Below, one piece after another: positions 5,591 through 9,899 of a stretch of 9,899 bases of DNA. Position 1 is the first letter of the stretch; each line of letters opens with the position of its first letter. The position numbers and the translations under genes were made by a program. Under the pieces are notes generated by a model that ran no database searches, had not been told where the DNA came from, and saw nothing but the letters and a program-made list of their open reading frames with translations. The stretch is from Flavobacteriales bacterium. Lineage in GTDB: Bacteria > Bacteroidota > Bacteroidia > NS11-12g > UBA955. Location: contig CANHXF010000042.1 in the NCBI GenBank assembly GCA_947464515.1, positions 1 through 9,899 on the forward strand, given 5' to 3'.

Positions 5591-6448
5591 TTACCTGCCC
5601 ACAATAAATACGCACGGACTTTTCCCTAGGGTTTCAACCTTTCGTTTCCAAGCGCTGATAGGCTGCGTTAGGATATGTTCCGCTGGTCCTTGAAGGTCTT
5701 TGGCAATGCAAAGTAGCATATCTTGGGGGAGGTTCTTGCAGAAAAACTGTAGTAACCTATCGGTGCGATACGGGGTCTCGATAAACAAATGACTGTGTTT
5801 GTCGGTGGCCTTGTTGTTCAATAGCACCGTGAGTTGTTTGAGTTCGTTTTCATTGATGGGCGGATAGCCGTGAAAGGTGAAGGTCTGGCCGCTGAGTCCG
5901 CTTCCTGCTAAGGCCAACATCAAACTATTGGGTCCCATAATTGGTTTGATATCCCATCCGCGTTGATGTCCGATTTTTACCAACATCGCCCCTGGATCGG
6001 CTATACATGGCATGCCTGCTTCGGAAGCCATTCCTATCAATTTGGTGTTTTGGATGTCTTTTAGAAAGGCTTCCAATTCCTTCTGAGGGGTTCTGGTGTT
6101 GAGTTCAAAAATGTCGAGATCGTTCAATGGAATGCCCACTTTTAGGCTGGAGAGAAATCGACGTAAAGTTCTAGCATCTTCAGCAACCCAATGTCGGATA
6201 GGGGTGATTGCATCAATGTATTGCGGCGTATTCATCCAAAGCCAACTATTTTCGCCAATGGGCAGCGGCACTAAAATAAGTTGTGTGTTATTGCTTTCTG
6301 TGTTCCCCTCGGCTGATTCCTGCTGCAGTGGAGTTAATTCAGAGTTCTCTAGATTTGAATCGTTGATGTTTATGTCATCCATTGCTGCAAATTTCACCTT
6401 TATCGACGGAAGTCTGCAATTTATCTTTTGTCCATGGAAAATTGTCAT
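5591..6448 (-). CDS. RsmI-like SAM-dependent methyltransferase (tetrapyrrole methylase fold)
   Basis: A 285-residue protein of the tetrapyrrole-methylase superfamily, nearest RsmI, which 2'-O-methylates C1402 of 16S rRNA. Family motifs in order: LILVPLPIGENS (57-68), the VAEDARTLRRFL segment (88-99), SEAGMPCIADPGA (142-154), GPNSLMLALAGSGL (172-185), FHGYPP (192-197) and FIETPYRTDRLL (222-233). Bacteroidota often carry a divergent RsmI paralogue of this look beside the canonical enzyme, so the exact substrate is uncertain. The first 56 residues precede the domain and are polar and rich in Asn, Glu and Ser. Translation could instead begin at Met23 (ATG at 6382, MDDININD), which is nearer the family length. 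No SD supports either start. It diverges from the iron-sulfur operon across 51 bp. Confidence 0.75.
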   Translation of the reverse strand: MTIFHGQKINCRLPSIKVKFAAMDDININDSNLENSELTPLQQESAEGNTESNNTQLILVPLPIGENSWLWMNTPQYIDAITPIRHWVAEDARTLRRFLSSLKVGIPLNDLDIFELNTRTPQKELEAFLKDIQNTKLIGMASEAGMPCIADPGAMLVKIGHQRGWDIKPIMGPNSLMLALAGSGLSGQTFTFHGYPPINENELKQLTVLLNNKATDKHSHLFIETPYRTDRLLQFFCKNLPQDMLLCIAKDLQGPAEHILTQPISAWKRKVETLGKSPCVFIVGR

Positions 6449-6487
6449 TTAAAGGTCAGTAGAATTAATTCGCTCGGGTTTATCAAG

Positions 6488-6495
6488 TAACTTTG
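6488..6495 (+). promoter_or_regulatory. TAnnTTTG -7 box of the iron-sulfur operon
   Basis: TAACTTTG fits TAnnTTTG and ends 4 nt before the GTG start at 6500. The -33 region at 19-nt spacing is TTAA (6465-6468), a weak match. The TAA inside the box is in frame with the gene, so the coding region cannot extend above it. A transcript from this box would begin at about the GTG. Confidence 0.42.
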
Positions 6496-6499
6496 TCGA

Positions 6500-6787
6500 G
6501 TGAGTTTTATAAATCGACTTAAAACGCGGTGGAACGTGCAGAAAGCATGGATGGTTTGGGTGATCTTGTTGGTATTTGCCTTAACGGGATTCACGGTGAT
6601 GTATTTAAAGAAGTTCGTTAAGCCTTATTTGGGTGAGGATTGGTGGGTTGATATGGTTTATTACATATTGATATTGCCTTTTTATAATCTCTTATTGTTG
6701 TTTTACGGGTTCATTTTCGGACAGTTCAAATACTTCTGGGCATTTGAGCAGCGATTTTTTAAACGTATGTTTGGCAGAGGAAAATGA
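6500..6787 (+). CDS. Small membrane protein, DUF6787-like
   Basis: A 95-residue protein starting at GTG 6500, the only start codon between the upstream in-frame TAA (6488) and well inside the conserved part. A basic amphipathic N-terminus (INRLKTRWNVQ) precedes two membrane segments, about 17-35 (AWMVWVILLVFALTGFTVM) and 52-73 (MVYYILILPFYNLLLLFYGFIF). A GQFKYFWAFEQRFFKRMFG tail follows. The RWxV start and the GQF.(Y/F)F end with a basic C-terminus resemble the Bacteroidota family DUF6787, of unknown function; this is from memory of the pattern. Its stop codon overlaps the mrp start by 4 bp (ATGA), so translation is probably coupled. A membrane role next to iron-sulfur carriers is suggestive but unproven. 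Confidence 0.72.
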   Translation: MSFINRLKTRWNVQKAWMVWVILLVFALTGFTVMYLKKFVKPYLGEDWWVDMVYYILILPFYNLLLLFYGFIFGQFKYFWAFEQRFFKRMFGRGK

Positions 6788-7833
6788 TCACACGCGAATC
6801 AGTTCTCAAAGCTTTGTCCCATGTGGATGATCCAGATCTAAAAAAGGATTTGGTGACCTTGGGCATGATTGAGGATTTGGTAATTGGCGATAAAATTTCT
6901 TTTACGATAGTTTTAACCACCCCCGCGTGTCCGATGAAAGACATGATGGTGAATGCGTGTAAAACGGCAATTCGGATGATGGTTGATGCGGAAATCGTTG
7001 TAGATGTGTCAACTACAAGTAGAGTTAGAGGAAGTATTCCAATGTCGGAGACTTTGCCTGGCGTGAAGCATGTGATTGCGGTGGCATCAGGTAAAGGCGG
7101 TGTGGGGAAGAGTACTTTGTCGGCTAGCTTGGCCTTGTCCCTCAGTGGCATGGGTGCCAAAGTGGGATTGTTGGATGCAGATATTTATGGTCCGAGTGTC
7201 CCTACGATGTTTGGTGTTTCGGCATCGCCCGAAATGTATATGAAAGGCGAAAAGCAGATCATGATTCCGGTGGAGGCGAAAGGAGTGAAATTGCTGAGTA
7301 TTGGTTTGATGACAGCCCGCGGACAGGCAATTGTTTGGCGTGGACCGATGGTTTCATCGGCCTTTAGGCAGTTTGTGCAGGATACGGACTGGGGCGATTT
7401 GGATTATTTAATCATCGACTTGCCGCCAGGAACGGGGGATGTGCAGTTGAGTTTGGTGCAGAATGTGCCGCTAACGGGTGTGGTAATCGTGACAACGCCT
7501 CAAGAGATGGCTTTGACCGATGCGCGTAGGGCGATGGGTATGTTTTCGATGGAGGCGGTGAACAAGAAAATCCTAGGTGTGGTGGAGAATATGAGTTACT
7601 TCACGCCAGAGGATGCCCCCGATAAAAAATATAAATTGTTTGGCGAGGGTGGCGGAAAAGCGCTGAGCGAAGAATATGGCGTTCCATTTTTGGGAGAATT
7701 GCCACTGAATCCAGCCTTGATGAAATTGATTGATGAAGGCCATTTGACTTCGGATGCTATCGAATTAAAACCCTACTATCAGGTGGCGGGTGCGTTGGCT
7801 CAGCAAGTGAGTATGTTGCAAATCACAAAATAA
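6784..7833 (+). CDS. mrp: Mrp/ApbC (NBP35-family) iron-sulfur carrier ATPase
   Basis: A 349-residue cytosolic P-loop ATPase that carries and delivers Fe-S clusters to apo-proteins. Residues 1-80 form a MIP18/DUF59 domain with the typical TTPACPMK (Cys49). The ATPase domain follows: deviant Walker A GKGGVGKST (103-111), DADIYGPSVPTMFG (131-144), VWRGPMVSSAFRQF (184-197), and LIIDLPPGTGDVQLS (209-223). The family's C-terminal CxxC, which normally follows ENMS and holds the bridging cluster, is absent. Here VENMSYFTPEDAPDKKYKLFG follows instead, and the protein has only two cysteines (49 and 59), both in DUF59. The same replacement occurs, as I recall, in other Bacteroidota Mrp proteins. The start overlaps the preceding stop. 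AGAGGAAA just upstream of the ATG is SD-like but lies within coding sequence. Confidence 0.93.
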   Translation: MITRESVLKALSHVDDPDLKKDLVTLGMIEDLVIGDKISFTIVLTTPACPMKDMMVNACKTAIRMMVDAEIVVDVSTTSRVRGSIPMSETLPGVKHVIAVASGKGGVGKSTLSASLALSLSGMGAKVGLLDADIYGPSVPTMFGVSASPEMYMKGEKQIMIPVEAKGVKLLSIGLMTARGQAIVWRGPMVSSAFRQFVQDTDWGDLDYLIIDLPPGTGDVQLSLVQNVPLTGVVIVTTPQEMALTDARRAMGMFSMEAVNKKILGVVENMSYFTPEDAPDKKYKLFGEGGGKALSEEYGVPFLGELPLNPALMKLIDEGHLTSDAIELKPYYQVAGALAQQVSMLQITK

Positions 7834-7836
7834 TAT

Positions 7837-7844
7837 TACTTTTG
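7837..7844 (+). promoter_or_regulatory. Possible internal TAnnTTTG promoter for nfu
   Basis: TACTTTTG fits TAnnTTTG and sits in the 17-bp gap between mrp and nfu, 6 nt before the ATG. TTG at 7816-7818 lies 18 nt upstream as a possible -33 element. It could give nfu and the membrane-protein gene a separate, near-leaderless transcript. Confidence 0.35.
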
Positions 7845-7850
7845 CTCACC

Positions 7851-8087
7851 ATGAGTGAAATCAATCAGCAAGTAGAACAGGTTTTGGAGACCATGCGTCC
7901 GTATTTGCATGCTGATGGCGGAGATGTGGAATTGGTGGAGGTGAGTGAGGAATTAGATATCGTTCTGAGATTGACAGGCGCTTGTAGCACTTGTAGTATG
8001 AGCGAAATGACAATGACTGCAGGGATTGAGGAGAGTTTGAGAAGAGCCATTCCGAATATTGGAAAAATTACCGCATTAAAAAATTAG
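7851..8087 (+). CDS. nfu: Nfu-type iron-sulfur scaffold (NifU C-terminal domain)
   Basis: A 78-residue protein consisting only of the NifU C-terminal (Nfu) domain. It shows VLETMRPYLHADGGDVELVEV (11-31) and the cluster-binding CxxC as GACSTCSMSEMTM (Cys45, Cys48), followed by the GIEESLRRAIPNIGKI helix region. Such proteins bind a 4Fe-4S cluster between two subunits and hand it to targets. Being next to Mrp fits a joint carrier step after SUF assembly. ATG 7851 is chosen over TTG 7842 because the family begins near here and the TTG lies within a promoter-like box. Only 2 bp separate its stop from the next start. Confidence 0.93.
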   Translation: MSEINQQVEQVLETMRPYLHADGGDVELVEVSEELDIVLRLTGACSTCSMSEMTMTAGIEESLRRAIPNIGKITALKN

Positions 8088-8089
8088 TC

Positions 8090-8968
8090 ATGTTTGCCCG
8101 CCTTTGGATTGCCTTAAAAAATTGGGGTGCATCGGAGGGAAAGCCATTTTTGGGCATACAAGCCTTGGGGATACCGGTTGTGGCCCTCGTTTTTTTGACG
8201 ATTCGCGCACAGTTTCATAATGTTACAAGTTTTAATCTTGTGTTATCTGCAGCGCCCCCGAATTGGGATTGGATTGTCGCCTGTTTGATTTTAATCGTTT
8301 ATGCCGCCGATTTTATCTCTGATGCGATTGCCTGGGATGGCATTGGTGTCAAATTTTCCACATGGCAGTTTGTTTTGGCGGTGGGGTGGATTTTGTTTGG
8401 CAGTTTTATTCTTTTGATGTTAACGGTTGTCTTGCCTCTGTTGGGCTTTGACACGTTCGATAAAAAGGCTCTCCTGGATTTGCTTTGGAGTCTTCGCTTT
8501 CTTGTTTTGGGTGGTTTGATGTACAGCTATTTCAAATGGCGTGGCGGTTCGATGCTCGCTTTCTTTGGTCCAGTTTTAATCGCATTCGTCTTTGCCGTTG
8601 CCGTCTTTGGCGGCTTGCCTTCGTCCGGGTTGGTGATGCTTTGGCTTCAAGGATTTTACGCCTTTCTCTTAAATATTTTGTTGATGCAATATTTCGAAAA
8701 AGACAAAGATGCGGTATCGGAAACACCCAATTTGTGGCTGTTGATATCGAGTCGGCGCTTGTCGATTTTTGCTGTTTTGCTGATTGCCTTGATCACCGCT
8801 AGTTGGGTACTCAATGATTTTAACGGGAATGGTTTTGATGGAAATCGGTTTGGTACAATTCTATTGTCGTTGATCTATGGGTTTATGTTCATTTTCCCAT
8901 CGCCGTTTAGATTTGCCCGTTGGTATCGGGTTTTAATCGATGGGGCTTTGGTGCTGTGGCTAATTTAA
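8090..8968 (+). CDS. Polytopic membrane protein of unknown function (possibly UbiA-like)
   Basis: A 292-residue, very hydrophobic protein with about eight or nine membrane segments, near residues 25-39, 59-80, 92-119, 131-148, 153-175, 180-202, 223-241, 255-275 and 281-292. I do not recognise it firmly. The order of helices, the loop FEKDKDAVSETPN (202-214) after LLNILLMQY, and the ending YRVLIDGALVLWLI recall divergent Bacteroidota UbiA-like prenyltransferase-fold proteins, but the canonical NDxxDxxxD motif is missing. The nearest acidic cluster in a first loop is ADFISDAIAWD (73-83). Catalysis is therefore doubtful. It begins 2 bp after nfu, so it almost certainly belongs to the DUF6787-mrp-nfu transcript. 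Its TAA overlaps the TAA of the opposing nhaA gene. Confidence 0.8.
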   Translation: MFARLWIALKNWGASEGKPFLGIQALGIPVVALVFLTIRAQFHNVTSFNLVLSAAPPNWDWIVACLILIVYAADFISDAIAWDGIGVKFSTWQFVLAVGWILFGSFILLMLTVVLPLLGFDTFDKKALLDLLWSLRFLVLGGLMYSYFKWRGGSMLAFFGPVLIAFVFAVAVFGGLPSSGLVMLWLQGFYAFLLNILLMQYFEKDKDAVSETPNLWLLISSRRLSIFAVLLIALITASWVLNDFNGNGFDGNRFGTILLSLIYGFMFIFPSPFRFARWYRVLIDGALVLWLI

Positions 8969-9897
8969 GCTGCGCGATGTTTGGCTTTTGCAGCCAAGTG
9001 CAGCAATAGGAATCCCAGTGCTGCGGCGGTGGTGCTACCAATCAAAATGCTGATTTTCCCAAGGTCAATTTGCTGGGTGTCGGTGAAGGCTAGGTTGTCG
9101 ACGAACATCGCCATCGTAAAGCCAATTCCACCTAAGATTCCGGCGCCTAGCAGCATCGTTTTGCTAATGCTTGTCGATAAGCTTGCAATCCCAAATCGTA
9201 TCGCCAAAAGGCTAAATAGCACGATTCCTAGGGGTTTGCCAATCAGAAGGCCAAAGAAAATGCCTAGACTTTCCGGGGAAAACAGAGCGCCTGTCATTTC
9301 GGAGTTGATGGCAATGGCCGTATTGGAAAGGGCGAACAATGGCAAAATAATGTAGGTTACGGGCCACTGGATTTTGTGTTCGATGCGATAGGAAAGGGTG
9401 GAGGGGCTTCCGGATTTGAATGGGATGGCGAAGGCAAGGATTACGCCGGCCAAGGTGGCATGGATGCCGCTGTGGAGCATGCAGAACCAGAGTAAAAAAC
9501 CGAGGATTAAATACACCCAAAAGTTCTCATTTCCTCTGCGATTTAATAAATATAGTATGGCGCAGATGACAGCAGTGAGTATCAAATACAATGATGAAAA
9601 CCCATTGCCATAAAATATTCCAATTACCACAATGGCGCCAAGATCGTCGATGATTGCTAATGCGGTTAAAAATACTTTTAAAGCTGGCGGGACTCTATCG
9701 CCTAACAAACCCATGATTGCAATGGCAAAAGCTATATCGGTTGCAGTTGGAATTCCAACGCCAGAGACGGATTCGGGGTGATTGAAATTGAATAGGAGGT
9801 AAACGAGGGCTGGAAAAATCATTCCGCCGAGGGCCGCCATTACTGGGAGCATTGCACGTTTTCTGCTACTTAGTTCGCCAATGTATAGTTCTCTTTC
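8965..9897 (-). CDS. nhaA: Na+/H+ antiporter NhaA, N-terminus cut by window edge
   Basis: The frame stays open to the right edge (ERELYIGELSSRKRAMLPVMAALGGM), so the 310 codons seen lack roughly the first 70-80 residues of NhaA. It exchanges H+ for Na+ or Li+ across the inner membrane for pH and salt control. Family signatures: PVMAALGGMIFPALVYLLFN; TATDIAFAIAI with the Asp equal to E. coli Asp133; ALAIIDDLGAIVVI with the Asp163-Asp164 pair; HATLAGVI; LLIGKPLGI; GIGFTMAMFV; and LGKISILIGS with the Lys equal to Lys300. All key ion-binding residues are present. The ATG at 9852 is internal. It ends in AAAKAKHRAA. It converges on the membrane-protein gene, the two stop codons sharing TTAA at 8965-8968, with no terminator between them. 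Confidence 0.95.
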   Translation of the reverse strand, partial: ERELYIGELSSRKRAMLPVMAALGGMIFPALVYLLFNFNHPESVSGVGIPTATDIAFAIAIMGLLGDRVPPALKVFLTALAIIDDLGAIVVIGIFYGNGFSSLYLILTAVICAILYLLNRRGNENFWVYLILGFLLWFCMLHSGIHATLAGVILAFAIPFKSGSPSTLSYRIEHKIQWPVTYIILPLFALSNTAIAINSEMTGALFSPESLGIFFGLLIGKPLGIVLFSLLAIRFGIASLSTSISKTMLLGAGILGGIGFTMAMFVDNLAFTDTQQIDLGKISILIGSTTAAALGFLLLHLAAKAKHRAA

Positions 9898-9899
9898 GA

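Noticed and set aside
6096..6452. 118-codon open frame on the plus strand
   Set aside because: It is antisense to the RsmI-like methylase and shows no protein-like features of its own.
6759..7160. 133-codon open frame on the minus strand
   Set aside because: It is antisense to the Mrp N-terminal domain and Walker A region, which are certain.
7842..7850. TTG start for nfu three codons upstream
   Set aside because: It lies inside a promoter-like box, while ATG 7851 gives the normal family start.

Overview
The window comes from a member of the phylum Bacteroidota (Bacteroidetes). The evidence is a set of TAnnTTTG promoter elements (the -7 box of that phylum) just upstream of start codons, the absence of convincing Shine-Dalgarno sequences, a bS21 protein with a tyrosine at position 54, an Mrp ATPase lacking the usual CxxC, and a Bacteroidota-type alpha-oxoamine synthase and helix-hairpin-helix protein. 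I cannot place it below phylum. Coding density is high. The largest gap is 235 bp (1653-1887), and no RNA gene, insertion sequence, CRISPR array or prophage is visible.

Layout. 2-256 (+): the last 84 codons of a WD40-repeat protein. 337-1652 (+): a RidA-family protein resembling 2-aminomuconate deaminase, then a XerC/D tyrosine recombinase. 1653-1887: five tandem 16-bp repeats and a strong hairpin terminator between convergent units. 1888-5461 (-), in transcription order: an alpha-oxoamine synthase (serine palmitoyltransferase-like), a membrane-anchored helix-hairpin-helix protein, an acyl-CoA dehydrogenase and ribosomal protein bS21. 5591-6448 (-): an RsmI-like tetrapyrrole-methylase-fold methyltransferase. 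6500-8968 (+): a tight four-gene run of a small membrane protein (DUF6787-like), Mrp/ApbC ATPase, Nfu-type scaffold and a polytopic membrane protein of unknown function. 8965-9897 (-): the Na+/H+ antiporter NhaA, cut by the right edge.

How the genes relate. The Mrp-Nfu pair is an iron-sulfur carrier module flanked by two membrane proteins of unknown role, translationally coupled or nearly so (4-bp overlap, 17-bp and 2-bp gaps). The alpha-oxoamine synthase points to sphingolipid or sulfonolipid synthesis. The other genes are housekeeping (recombinase, bS21, rRNA methylase) or metabolic, with no obvious joint pathway.

I see no clear new defence, mobile or biosynthetic system. The points most worth a second look are the TAnnTTTG boxes only 4-6 nt before start codons (possible leaderless mRNAs), the 16-bp tandem repeat at the xerC stop codon, the helix-hairpin-helix ORF that lies in frame behind the synthase stop codon without an ATG, and the unknown membrane protein in the iron-sulfur operon.
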